From Petunia secreta (taxonomy: Eukaryota > Streptophyta > Magnoliopsida > Solanales > Solanaceae), in contig JARKIP010000065.1 of assembly GCA_029990175.1 (NCBI GenBank), positions 22,422,501 to 22,486,500 of the forward strand: a DNA stretch of 64,000 bases, given 5' to 3'. The position numbers and the translations under genes were made by a program. Below are positions 1-10,742 of the stretch, in pieces; the first letter of the stretch is position 1; each line of letters starts with the position of its first letter. The notes beneath the pieces were generated by a model. It made no database searches. It had not been told where the DNA came from and saw only the letters and a list, made by a program, of their open reading frames with translations.

Positions 1-164
1 TAACGCCTTCGGTTCTTGAGCCCGGCCACTCAGCTTCTGAGCAATTATTTTCCATCAGCCAGGCTAAGTGAATGTGCACATCGTGCAGCAGCTTGGCTTG
101 GCTTCTTGTCATCGGTCTCCTCGGTGGATCGAACACTTGATCAGCACGTTTTCGGGCTGCATCA
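1..164 (-). mobile_element. E1 3' LTR, left part cut by window edge
   Basis: On the minus strand this is the first ~164 bp of an LTR. It begins TGATGCAGCC at 164 and matches the E6 LTRs (28184-28914, 41723-42452). The polypurine tract lies directly to its right. The end of the E1 polyprotein is read inside this LTR without a stop up to the window edge, and includes the RPMTRSQAKLLHDVH peptide typical of this family. The remaining ~570 bp lie outside the window. Confidence 0.85.
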
Positions 165-3100
165 TCCTCCCCTTCTTGAGAAGATTTCGTCCTCAAAATC
201 GAGCCCTCCTCGTCCTCCGAAGTTTGATCTACAACACAAGGAACTAAGTCAGCAACATTAAAGGTGTTGGACACATTATACTCACCAGGGAGGTCGATCA
301 CGTAAGCATTGTTGTTGATCTTGGTCAACACTTGAAATGGACCATCCTCTCGGGGAGCCAACTTTCCCTTCCTTAGGTTCGGGAAGCGTTCCTTTCGGAA
401 GTGAACCCAAACCCAATTTCCCTTCTTTAATTCCATCTTTTTACGCCCCTTGTTTTTCTTCAAGGCAACCTTTGCATAGGCTTCCTCGAGGTTCTTCTTC
501 ACCTTTGTGTGTAATTCGATCAAGGCAGCTGCTCGTCGAGTACCTTCAAAACCAAGAACAGAATCTCGAGGCAATGGGGTTAAATCAAGTGGAATCAAAG
601 GATTAAAACCATACACACATTCAAACGGGGTCATATTGATCACTCGATGCACCGTTCGATTGTATGCAAACTCCATCATGGGCAAACGATCAGCCCAGTT
701 CCCAACCTTGCCTTTGGTCATTGCTCGAAGCAAAGATCCCAAGGTTCGGTTAACTACCTCAGTCTGTCCATCAGTCTGAGGATGGTGAGACATTGAGAAT
801 AATAGCTTGGTGCCGAGGGCACCCCACAAACACTTCCAAAAATGACTCAAGAACTTTGAGTCTCGATCACTCACAATATTACGAGGTACACCATACAATT
901 TCAACACATTAGAAACAAACAATGTAGCTACATGCTGTGCATCATCACACTTCTTGCAAGGAATAAAGTGAGCCATTTTTGAAAAACGGTCAACCACAAC
1001 GAAGATGCTATCTTGTCCTCCCCCCGACCTCGGTAACCCTAGCAGAAAGTCCATGGATATATCAACCCAAGGTCGATCAGGCACGGGCAATGGGGTATAC
1101 AAACCATAAGGGTTGGACTTTGATTTAGCCTTCTTGCAAATGAGACAAGCGTTGCAAAGCTTTTCCACATCTCGTCGCATTTTGGGCCAATAGAACTGCT
1201 CGGTTAAGATACCAAGAGTTTTGTCGACAACGAAGTGTCCCATCAGTCCACCAGAGTGAGCTTCTCGAACTAAGAGCTCTCTCCACGATGACACTGGCAC
1301 ACAAACCCTCCCATTCTTGAAGAGGTAGCCATCGTGCCACTGATATTTCTCAACCCTTCGGCCACTCAATATCGCGTCTCGAACGCATTTCAGCTTGGGA
1401 TCGTCTTCGTACATCGACTTGATGCTTTCAAATCCCATGAGCCTAGTGGCGAGAGTGGTCGCTAAGGCAAATTTCCTTGATAGCGCATCGGCCACAACAT
1501 TGTCTTTACCCTTTTTGTAATGAATTACATAGGGAAAGCACTCAATGAATTCAACCTGCTTGGCATGTCTTTGGTTCAATTTCTCCTGTCCTCGGAGATA
1601 CTTCAAGGACTCATGATCACTTTTGATCACAAACTCTCGAGGCCAAAAATAATGCTGCCAATCGGCGAGTGCTCGAACGAGGGCATACAACTCTTTGTTA
1701 TACGTAGAGTAGTTAAAAGTTGCGCCCTTAAGCTTTTCACTAAAGTAAGCGATTGGCTTCGATTCTTGCATTAGCACTCCTCCGATCCCAACTCTGGATG
1801 CATCACACTCGACTTCGAATGCTTTGCCGAAGTCAGGGAGTTGCAACAACGGGGCAGAGCAGAGCCTCCGTTTCAACTCTTGGAAAGCCCTTTCTTGGGA
1901 CTCTCCCCACACAAATGGATGGTCTTTCTTAACCAGCTCGGTTAAAGGAGCTGCCACGGTGCTAAAGTCACGAACAAACCTTCGGTAAAAGCTAGCTAAG
2001 CCATGGAAGCTACGTACTTGCGACACCGAGGTTGGAGTTGGCCAATCTTTTATGGCTTCGACTTTTGACTCGTCGACTTCAACACCATTAGCACTGACAA
2101 CGAATCCAAGAAAGACTACATGTTCGACACAAAAGGCATATTTCTTGAAGTTAGCATATAACTTTTCTTCTCTAAGCTTATCAAGCACTAGCCTTAGGTG
2201 TTCAACATATTCATCCACAGATTTACTATAAACAAGTATGTCATCGAAGTAAACGACAACAAACTTATTTATGAACGGTTTGAGCACATGGTTCATCAGT
2301 CGCATGAATGTGCTCGGTGCATTGGATAAGCCAAAAGGCATCACCAACCATTCATAGAGACCGAATTTGGTCTTGAATGCGGTTTTCCACTCGTCTCCGG
2401 GTTTCATTCGGATTTGCTGGTAACCGGACCTAAGGTCTATCTTCGTAAAGCATGAAGAACCGCTTAACTCATCTAGCATGTCATCTAATCGAGGGATAGG
2501 ATGATGATACTTTACCGTTATTTTGTTGACTGCTCGGCAATCATCACACATTTGCCATGTTCCATCTTTCTTTGGGACAAGTATAACAGGAACGGCGCAA
2601 GGACTCAAGCTCTCTCGAACAAGGCCCTTGTTCAACAGCTCATCAACCTGCTTTTGGAGCTCTTTGGTGTCTTCAGGATTATACTGGTATGCAGGTTTGT
2701 TGGGGATTTGTGACCCCGGTACGAAGTCAATTTGGTGCTCGAGGCTTACAGTGTAAGTGTTGGATCTGCCATTGTGAACGGCTGTTCGGTCATATTGCCA
2801 TGGTCGACCCAATAGCAAATGACAAGATTGCATCGACACCACATCGAATATTATTTCATCTTGATACTCTCCAATTCTAAACTTGATCCACACTTGTTTG
2901 AAAACCCTCAATTCTCGACACTCATTCAGCCATTGTAATTTGTAAGGGTGGGGATGCTTCAAAGTAGTTAGTCCCATTTGTGAAACCAAGGTTTGGCTCA
3001 CCACATTTGCGCAACTACCGGAATCAATGATCATCGAACACACCTTACCCCTCACTCGACATCGGGCATGAAAAAGGTTTTCTCTTTGGTTGTCCTCTTC

Positions 3101-3637
3101 TTCAAGAGTCATGCAGCTGAAATTCCTTCGAACCACAAGAAACATTTCTGAATGATCAGCTTCGGTAGCTTCATGATCATCATCACCTTCAGCTTGGTCA
3201 GTCTCCTCGATAAATTCCTCCTCGGTGTCACTCGCTTGCTCATGGACGGTTCCATCTTCGAGCAGAAGCATAACATTACGAGTTGGACACTCTTTTGCCA
3301 TGTGACCATAACCTTTGCATTTATGACACTGAATATTTGAGGCACTAGGAGAGTTGAGTTGAACTTTACCTCCTACTTCTCTTGATTGGTTAACGGTCAC
3401 ACCTCTTTCGAAGGGTCTCTTCGACTCTCGAACAGCGTTGGCACTTGTTTGGTTCGGACTCTTCCATTCTTTGCCTCGGTTCAAAGGAGTAGAAGTAGTG
3501 ACTCCTCGATACTGGCTTGCCTTATCATCCTTCACCAATTTTTCAGCTTCGGTGGCAGCATCGAACAAATCTTCCAATGTGTGATACACGTGGAGCCTCA
3601 ATTGAGATGACACATCCCGAGGCTTCATGTATCTCAT
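2..3637 (-). CDS. E1 Ty3/gypsy Gag(NC)-PR-RT-RNaseH-IN polyprotein, open and partial
   Basis: A single minus-strand frame with no stop that I can find runs from an upstream stop at 3659-3661 to the window edge, about 1,212 codons from the first ATG at 3637. That ATG lies in array sequence fused to gag. In order: C-terminal gag, zinc knuckle CHKCKGYGHMAKEC near residue 100, protease DSGSCAN near 205, RT YFDDILVYS near 465, RNase H, an HHCC zinc region near 800, integrase core, and C-terminal KLAPREDGPFQVL. I checked that protease, YFDD and the HHPQTDGQ motif share one frame. About 400 bp between protease and RT are missing compared with E6, and the deletion is in frame (junction near 2753). 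The gag N-terminus is lost at 3616-3621. The RNase H motif reads DASRVG, where relatives have DASGVG. Activity is unlikely because gag and part of the PR-RT linker are gone. Confidence 0.85.
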   Translation of the reverse strand, partial: MRYMKPRDVSSQLRLHVYHTLEDLFDAATEAEKLVKDDKASQYRGVTTSTPLNRGKEWKSPNQTSANAVRESKRPFERGVTVNQSREVGGKVQLNSPSASNIQCHKCKGYGHMAKECPTRNVMLLLEDGTVHEQASDTEEEFIEETDQAEGDDDHEATEADHSEMFLVVRRNFSCMTLEEEDNQRENLFHARCRVRGKVCSMIIDSGSCANVVSQTLVSQMGLTTLKHPHPYKLQWLNECRELRVFKQVWIKFRIGEYQDEIIFDVVSMQSCHLLLGRPWQYDRTAVHNGRSNTYTVSLEHQIDFVPGSQIPNKPAYQYNPEDTKELQKQVDELLNKGLVRESLSPCAVPVILVPKKDGTWQMCDDCRAVNKITVKYHHPIPRLDDMLDELSGSSCFTKIDLRSGYQQIRMKPGDEWKTAFKTKFGLYEWLVMPFGLSNAPSTFMRLMNHVLKPFINKFVVVYFDDILVYSKSVDEYVEHLRLVLDKLREEKLYANFKKYAFCVEHVVFLGFVVSANGVEVDESKVEAIKDWPTPTSVSQVRSFHGLASFYRRFVRDFSTVAAPLTELVKKDHPFVWGESQERAFQELKRRLCSAPLLQLPDFGKAFEVECDASRVGIGGVLMQESKPIAYFSEKLKGATFNYSTYNKELYALVRALADWQHYFWPREFVIKSDHESLKYLRGQEKLNQRHAKQVEFIECFPYVIHYKKGKDNVVADALSRKFALATTLATRLMGFESIKSMYEDDPKLKCVRDAILSGRRVEKYQWHDGYLFKNGRVCVPVSSWRELLVREAHSGGLMGHFVVDKTLGILTEQFYWPKMRRDVEKLCNACLICKKAKSKSNPYGLYTPLPVPDRPWVDISMDFLLGLPRSGGGQDSIFVVVDRFSKMAHFIPCKKCDDAQHVATLFVSNVLKLYGVPRNIVSDRDSKFLSHFWKCLWGALGTKLLFSMSHHPQTDGQTEVVNRTLGSLLRAMTKGKVGNWADRLPMMEFAYNRTVHRVINMTPFECVYGFNPLIPLDLTPLPRDSVLGFEGTRRAAALIELHTKVKKNLEEAYAKVALKKNKGRKKMELKKGNWVWVHFRKERFPNLRKGKLAPREDGPFQVLTKINNNAYVIDLPGEYNVSNTFNVADLVPCVVDQTSEDEEGSILRTKSSQEGEDDAARKRADQVFDPPRRPMTRSQAKLLHDVHIHLAWLMENNCSEAEWPGSRTEGV
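165..200 (-). promoter_or_regulatory. E1 polypurine tract and adjacent hairpin
   Basis: The minus strand reads AAGAAGGGGAGGA immediately before the LTR, the plus-strand priming tract. Next to it, at 183-200, is the conserved imperfect hairpin (arms GATTTTG and CGAAATC around AGGA). One base in the arm has changed relative to the consensus GATTTCG. Confidence 0.75.
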
Positions 3638-4274
3638 CGACTTGGACTCTATGGAGATTCACCACTAGCGTGAATTCCTTGTAAGGTTCGAGTTTCATTC
3701 ACCCTTTCGGATAATTAAATTCATGTCTTGAATTATAATTTATCTGTTCTTTCTTCTCGTTTCTTGACTCCCCAATCCTTGTTTCCCGATATCTTTGATA
3801 TCATATATCTTGTGTTTTATCGCTTCCGCATAGTTTATACTTGATGATGCATCCCAAAATGGCCTAAACGACAACAATCAAAAGCCAAGCTCGAGAGCAC
3901 AAGAATTACGAGTTAAGGCCTCCGAAAACATCTTAAAGATCATGCATTGGAGCACCGAGGACGGAGGAAACAGGGCAGGAAAACAGGCAGCCCAAAACAG
4001 GGCAAACACAGGGGAGCACACTGGGAGAACACTGCCTGAGGAAGAACATCTGTTCTTCGCGATCACGACTCTACCTGCGCGATTGCGAAGAGTCCCTGAG
4101 TACCCTGCGCGATAGCGCCCAACTGAACGCGAAGGCGAGCTGAGGAAGCTGAAGACTTGCGCGATCGCGAACCATTGGCGCGATCGCGTGACTCCTTTTG
4201 CGATCGCGATGCCTTGGAGTGGAGCAGCGGACCAGAATCAGCTTCAAGGGCCATTTTTGTCCATTTAACAATGT

Positions 4275-7200
4275 AAATGTATAAATAGCACATTTGCTCT
4301 TCATTTCATTAGTTTAGCTTGAATTGAAAAGAGAGAAGAGAGAATTAGAGAAGGCCGAGCCTTTCTAGTCCGAAGCCTGTATCACATCGACTTGGAATCT
4401 ATGGAGATTCACCACTAGCGTGAATTCCTTGTAAGGTTCGAGTTTAATTCTCCCTTTCGGATAATTAAATTCATGTCTTGAATTATAATTTATCCGTTCT
4501 TTCTTCTCGTTTCTTGACTCCCCAATCCTTGTTTCCCGATATCTTTGATATCATATATCTTGTGTTTTATCATTTCCGTGTAGTTTATTCTTGATGATGC
4601 ATCCCAAAATGGCCTAAACGACAACCATCAAAAGCGAAGCTCGAGAGCACAAGAGTTACGAGTCAAGGCCTCCGGAAACATCTTGAAGATCATGCATTGG
4701 AGCGCCGAGGACGGAGAAAACAGGGCAGGAAAACAGGCAGCCCAAAACAGGGCAAAATAGGGGAGCACACTGGGAGCTCACTGCCTGAGGAGGAACATCT
4801 GTTCTTCGCGATCGCGACTCTACCTGCGCGATCGCGAAGAGTCCTTGAGCATCCTGCGTGATAGCGCCCAACTAAACGCGAAGGCGAGCTGAGGAAGCTG
4901 AAGATTTGCGCGATCGCGAGCCATTGGCGCGATCGCGATGACTTGGAATGTTGCCTGCGCGATCGCGTGACTCCTTGCGCAATCGCGATGCCTTGGAGTG
5001 GAGCAGCGGACCAGAATCAGCTTCAAGGGCCATTTTTGTCCACTTAACAATTTAAATGTATATATAGCACATTTGCTCTTCATTTCATTAGTTTAGCTTG
5101 AATTGAATAGAGAGAAGAGAGAATTAGAGAAGGCCGAGCCTTTCTAGTCCGAAGCCCGAGGCTTCATGTATCTCATCGACTTGGAATCTATGGAGATTCA
5201 CCACTAGCGTGAATTTCTTGTAAGGTTCGAGTTTCATTCTCCCTTTCGGATAATTAAATTCATGTCTTGAATTATAATTTATCCGTTCTTTCTTCTCATT
5301 TCTTGATTCCCCAATCCTTATTTCCCGATATCTTTGATATCATATATCTTGTGTTTTATCGCTTCCGCATAGTTTATTCTTGATGATGCATCCCAAAATG
5401 GCCTAAACGACAACCATCAAAAGCCATGCTCGAGAGCACAAGAATTACGAGTTAAGGCCTCCGAAAACATCTTAAAGATCATGCATTGGAGCGCCGAGGA
5501 CGGAGGAAACAGGGCAGGAAAACAGGCAGCCCAAAACAGGGCAAAATAGGGGAGCACACTGGGAGCTCACTGCCTGAGGAAGAACATCTGTTCTTCGCGA
5601 TCGCGACTCTACCTGCGCAATTGCGAAGAGTCCCTGAGTACCCTACGCGATAGCGCCCAACTGAACGCGAAGGCGAGCTGAGGAAGTTGAAGACTTGAAC
5701 GATCGCGAGCCATTGGCGCGATCGCGATGACTTGGAATGTTGCCTGCGCGATCGCGTGACTCCTTTCGCGATCGCGATGCCATGGAGTGGAGCAGCGGAC
5801 CAGAATCAGCTTCAAGGGCCATTTTTGTCCATTTAACAATGTAAATGTATATATAGCACATTTGCTCTTCATTTCATTAGTTTAGCTTGAATTGAAAAGA
5901 GAGAAGGGAGAATTAGAGAAGGCCGAGCCTTTCTAGTCCGAAGCCTGTATCACATCGACTTGGAATCTATGGAGATTCACCACTAGCGTGAATTCTTTGT
6001 AAGGTTCGAGTTTAATTCTCCCTTTCGGATAATTAAATTCATGTCTTGAATTATAATTTATCCGTTCTTTCTTCTCGTTTCTTGACTCCCCAATCCTTGT
6101 TTCCCGATATCTTTGATATCATATATCTTGTGTTTTATCATTTCCGTGTAGTTTATTCTTGATGATGCATCCCAAAATGGCCTAAACGACAACCATCAAA
6201 AGCCAAGCTCGAGAGCACAAGAGTTACGAGTCAAGGCCTCCGGAAACATCTTGAAGATCATGCATTGGAGCGCCGAGGACGGAGAAAACAGGGCAGGAAA
6301 ACAGGCAGCGCAAAACAGGGCAAAACAGGGGAGCACACTGGGAGCGCACTGCCTGAGGAGGAACATCTGTTCTTCGCGATCGCGACTCTACCTGCACGAT
6401 CGCGAAGAGTCCCTGAGCTTCCTGCGTGATAGCGCCCAACTAAACGCGAAGGCGAGCTGAGGAAGCTGAAGATTTGCGCGATCGCCAGCCATTGGCGCGA
6501 TCGCGATGACTTGGAATGTTGCCTGCGCAATCGCGTGACTCCTTGCGCAATCGCGATGCCTTGGAGTGGAGCAGCGGACAAGAATCAGCTTCAAGGACCA
6601 TTTTTGTCCATTTAACAATTTAAATGTATATATAGCACATTTGCTCTTCATTTCATTAGTTTAGCTTGAATTGAATAGAGAGAAGAGAGAATTAGAGAAG
6701 GCCGAGCCTTTCTAGTCCGAAGCCCGAGGCTTCATGTATCTCATCGACTTGGAATCTATGGAGATTCACCACTAGCGTGAATTTCTTGTAAGGTTCGAGT
6801 TTCATACTCCCTTTCGGATAATTAAATTCATGTCTTGAATTATAATTTATCCGTTCTTTCTTCTCGTTTCTTGACTCCCCAATCCTTATTTCCCGATATC
6901 TTTGATATCATATATCTTGTGTTTTATCGCTTCCGCATAGTTTATTCTTGATGATGCATCCCAAAATGGCCTAAACGACAACCATCAAAAGCCATGCTCG
7001 AGAGCACAAGAGTTACGAGTCAAGGCCTCCGGAAACATCTTGAAGATCATGCATTGGAGCGCCGAGGACGGAGGAAACAGGGCAGGAAAACAGGCAGCCC
7101 AAAACAGGGCAAAACAGGGGAGCACACTGGGAGCTCACTGCCTGAGGAAGAACATCTATTCTTCGCGATCGCGACTCTACCTGCGCGATTGCGAAGAGTC

Positions 7201-8960
7201 CCTGAGTACCCTACGCGATAGCGCCCAACTGAACGCGAAGGCGAGCTGAGGAAGCTGAAGACTTGCGCGATCGCGATGACTTGGAACGTTGCCTGCGCGA
7301 TCGCGTGACTCCTTGCGCGATCGCGATGCCTTGGAGTGGAGCAGCGGACAAGAATCAGCTTCAAGGGCCACTTTTGTCCATTTAACAATGTAAATGTATA
7401 TATAGCACATTTGCTCTTCATTTCATTATTTTAGCTTGAATTGAATAGGGAGAAGAGAGAATTAGAGAAGGCCGAGCCTTTCTAGTCTGAAGCCCGAGGC
7501 TTCATGTATCTCATCGACTTGGAATCTATGGGGATTCACCACTAGCGTGAATTCCTTGTAAGGTTCGAGTTTCATTCTCCCTTTCGGATAATTAAATTCA
7601 TCTCTTGAATTATAATTTATCCGTTCTTTCTTCTCATTTCTTGACTCCCCAATCCTTGTTTCCCGATATCTTTGATATCATATATCTTGTGTTTTATCAT
7701 TTCCGTGTAGTTTATTCTTGATGATGCATCCCAAAATGGCCTAAACGACAACCATCAAAAGCCAAGCTCGAGAGCACAAGAGTTACGAGTCAAGGCCTCC
7801 GGAAACATCTTGAAGATCATACATTGGAGCGCCGAGGAAGGAGAAAACAGGGCAGGAAAACAGGGAGCCCAAAACAGGGCAAAACAGGGGAGCACACTGG
7901 GAGCTCACTGCCTGAGGAAGAACATCTGTTCTTCGCGATCGCGACTCTACCTGCGTGATTGCGAAGAGTCCCTGAGTACCCTACGCGATAGCGCCCAACT
8001 GAACGCGAAGGCGAGCTGAGGAAGCTAAAGACTTGCGCGATCGCGAGCCATTGGCGCGATCGCGATGACTTGGAATGTTGCCTGCGCGATCGCGTGACTC
8101 CTTGCGCGATCGCGATGCCTTGGAGTGGAGCAGCGGACAAGAATCAGCTTCAAGGGCCATTTTTGTCCATTTAACAATGTAAATGTATATATAGCACATT
8201 TGCTCTTCATTTCATTATTTTAGCTTGAATTGAATAGGGAGAAGAGAGAATTAGAGAAGGCCGAGCCTTTCTAGTCTGAATCTCATCGACTTGGAATCTG
8301 TGGGGATTCACCACTAGCGTGAATTCCTTGTAAGGTTCGAGTTTCATTCTCCCTTTCGGATAATTAAATTCATGTATTGAATTATAATTTATCCGTTCTT
8401 TCTTCTCGTTTCTTGACTCCCCAATCCTTGTTTCCCGATATCTTTGATATCATATATCTTGTGTTTTATCATTTCTGCGTAGTTTATTCTTGATGATGCA
8501 TCCCAAAATGGCCTAAACGACAACCATCAAAAGCCAAGCTCGAGAGCACAAGAGTTACGAGTCAAGGCCTCCGGAAACATCTTGAAAATCATGCAATGTA
8601 GTGCCGAGGACGGAGGAAACAGGGCAGGAAAACAGGCAGCCCAAAACAGGGCAAAACAGGGGAGCACACTGGGAGCTCACTGCCTGAGGAAGAACATCTG
8701 TTCTTCGCAATCGCGACTCTACCTGTGCGATCGCGAAGAGTCCCTGAGTACCCTGGAGCGCCCAACTGAACGCGAAGGCGAGCTGAGGAAGCTGAAGACT
8801 TGCGCGATCGCGAGCCATTGGCGCGATCGCGATGACTTGGAATGTTGCCTGCGCGATCGCGTGACTCCTTGCGCAATCGCGATGCCTTGGAGTGGAGAAG
8901 CGGACCAGAATCAGCTTCAAGGGCCATTTTTGTCCATTTAACAATGTAAATGTATATATA
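4275..8960 (+). promoter_or_regulatory. Seven TATA boxes repeated along the LTR array
   Basis: TATAAATA or TATATATA occurs once per unit at 4280, 5059, 5848, 6627, 7397, 8186 and 8953, 100-150 bp after the GCGATCGC cluster, as expected for the U3/R boundary. In most units the box sits between short inverted arms AAATGT and ACATTT (for example 5054-5059 and 5069-5074). Promoter function is inferred from position and motif only. Confidence 0.6.
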
Positions 8961-9307
8961 GCAAATTTGCTCTTCATTTCATTAGTTTAGCTTGAATTGA
9001 ATAGAGAGAAGAGAGAATTAGAGAAGGCCGAGCCTTTCTAGTCCGAAGCCCGAGGCTTCATGTATCTCATCGACTTGGAATCTATTGAGATTAACCACTA
9101 GCGTGAATTCCTTGTAAGGTTCGAGTTTCATTCTCCCTTTCGGATAATTAAATTCATGTCTTGAATTATAATTTATCCGTTCTTTCTTCTCGTTTCTTGA
9201 CTCCCCAATCCCTGTTTCCCGATATCTTTGATATCATATATTTTGTGTTTTATCGCTTCCGCATAGTTTATACCGTGTTTAGCTTCCGCTCGTTTTGGGT
9301 TGCATCA
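8494..9307 (+). mobile_element. Complete family-A LTR closing the array
   Basis: Starts TGATGCATCCC and ends GGGTTGCATCA, 814 bp, matching in length and content the reversed LTR at 52695-53506 (812 bp). Its true 3' end abuts E2 LTR sequence at 9308, so the array seems to derive from a family-A element that integrated just downstream of the E2 TATA region. Antisense reading frames of 60-140 codons recur in every unit but are by-products of the repeat. Confidence 0.88.
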
Positions 9308-9750
9308 AAAATAGGCTAAGCATGGCTATTTATAGTGTTTCCCAAGCTTGCACAATGACTAAAATACCCTTACTAATAAGGTTCACAAAATAGGCCACGT
9401 AGGGCAAAACGGAAAAAGAAACATAGGCCTTCACAGCTGGAAGGGGCGCCTGGGGGCTCGGAGGGGCGCCTGGATAGGCCTTCAGTTGGGCGTCCATAGC
9501 TGGGAGGGGCGCCTGTGCACTTTTAGGCCTTCATGCAGCGTGTTGGCCAGGTGGGGCGCCCGGGCTAGGCGGGGTGCCTGGCTCTGCTGTGCCACTTTCT
9601 TCCTTAGGCGTGAGGCCTAGTGAGATCACACGGAATGGCTTCCACTCGCTTCCTTCTTCGAGGCCTCTCTTCACCAAGTGTAAATGGACCCCTTGGATCT
9701 CCTTAGCTTGTCTCCGTGTGAAGGGTCTTGTGGGGGTCTGGTTCTTATCA
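9308..9750 (-). mobile_element. E2 3' LTR fragment (TGATAAG family)
   Basis: On the minus strand the LTR starts TGATAAGAACCAG at 9750, next to a polypurine tract, and resembles the E9 LTR at 56074 (TGATAAGACTCAAAC). It carries GGGGCGCC-rich modules at 9430-9580 and a TATA sequence near 9330. Its downstream part is cut at 9308, where the family-A array ends. Confidence 0.82.
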
Positions 9751-9786
9751 TCCTCCCCTTATTGAGAAGATTTCATCCTCGAAATT
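9751..9786 (-). promoter_or_regulatory. E2 polypurine tract and hairpin
   Basis: The minus strand reads AATAAGGGGAGGA just before the LTR. At 9769-9786 the conserved 18-nt hairpin motif is present with base changes in both arms (AATTTCG / TGAAATC). The TAA inside the tract at 9756-9758 is one of the E2 nonsense changes. Confidence 0.7.
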
Positions 9787-10742
9787 GAGGCATCATCATC
9801 CACGACCTCATCATCACCTACATTCAAAGGAACCAAGTCACAAATATTGAAAGTATTAGAAACTTGATACTCACTTGGTAAGTTGACCACATAGGCATTG
9901 TTGTCTATCTTCGAGAGCACTTGGAATGGCCCATCTCCACGGGGTGCCAACTTCCCTTTCCTAAGGTTTGGGAACCTTTCTTTCCGGAAGTGCACTCACA
10001 CATAGTCACCCCTCTTGAGTTCCACCTTCTTGCGTTCTTTGTTTTTCTTTGAGGCAACCTTTGTATAGGCCTCCTCCAAATTCTTCTTTGTCTTTGCATG
10101 GAGTTCAACCAAAGCCTTGGCTCTAGCTTTACCTTCAAAATTAACAACCATTTCCCTTGGCAAAGGGGTTAGATCAAGGGGAATCAAGGGGTTAAAACCA
10201 TAGACGCACTAAAAGGGAGTCATGCCAATCATGCTATGCAATGTGCGATTATAGGCAAACTCCATAAGAGGCAAACGATCGATCCAAGTCCCGTCCTTAC
10301 CTCGGGTCATGGCTCTAAGAAGAGCACCCAAAGTTCGGTTTACCATCTCGGTTTGCCCATCCGTTTGTGGGTGGTGGGACGTGGAGAACAAGAGCATGGT
10401 GCCTAAAGCACCCCATAAACTCCTCCAAAAATGGCATAGGAACTTAGTGTCCCTATCACTCACTATAGTTTGAGGCACACCATGCAACTTCAAAACATTA
10501 TCAATAAACAAGGTAGCAACATGTTGTGCATCATCACATTTCTTGCATGGAATGAAATGAGCCATTTTGGAGAACCTATCCATAACAACATAAATGCTAT
10601 CATGGCCCCCCCTAGTCCTTGGTAATCCCATAACAACATCCATTGAGATGTCCAACCACAGACTAGTAGGTACGGGGAGAGTGGTATACAACCCATGGGG
10701 GTGGGCTTTGGATTTAGCACGCTTGCACTCAAGGCAATTGTT
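9756..10742 (-). pseudogene. E2 integrase, interrupted by four stops
   Basis: Reading right to left: the spacer after the zinc region, the integrase core (DISMDVVMGLPRTRGGHDS; SDRDTKF; HHPQTDGQTEMVNRTLG) and the C-terminal KGKLAPRGDGPFQVLSKID region. Stops lie at 10743-10745 (before NNCLECKRAK), 10206-10208 (Glu position in the MTPF-CVYGFNP motif), 9993-9995 (Trp position before VHFRKERF) and 9756-9758. Surrounding sequence stays in frame, so these are point changes in an old copy. The family inserts retrotransposon cDNA into chromosomes. This copy cannot make the full enzyme. Confidence 0.88.

Larger units (their letters stand above)
3616..9307 (+). repeat. Tandem array of about seven LTR-derived units, 750-814 bp each
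   Basis: The same ~770 bp sequence repeats head to tail. LTR starts (TGATGCATCCC) fall at 3845, 4595, 5384, 6163, 6952, 7722 and 8494, giving periods of 750, 789, 779, 789, 770 and 772 bp. The last copy is a complete LTR ending TGCATCA at 9307. Internal copies lack the final ~35-50 bp and join as TTTATTCT-TGATGATGCATCC. Two alternating unit types can be told apart by the junction text (CCCGAGGCTTCATG or GCCTGTATCAC) and by TTATCGCTTCCGCATAG or TTATCATTTCCGTGTAG, so the array has a dimeric higher-order pattern A-B-A-B-A-B-B'-A. The same LTR occurs once, reversed, at 52695-53506. The left edge joins E1 gag through shared CCCGAG at 3616-3621. Each unit carries five or six GCGATCGC-like palindromes and one TATA box. 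Confidence 0.93.

Noticed and set aside
4063..8977. Repeated antisense frames of 60-140 codons starting MKSKCAIYTF... and plus-strand frames MKIMHWSAEDG... in the array
   Set aside because: They recur only because the LTR unit recurs, lie on opposite strands in several frames, and consist largely of the GCGATCGC low-complexity module. No codon-level conservation pattern is visible.
3616..9307. CRISPR or rDNA spacer array
   Set aside because: Units are ~770 bp LTR copies with TG...CA ends; no short repeat/spacer structure and no rRNA.
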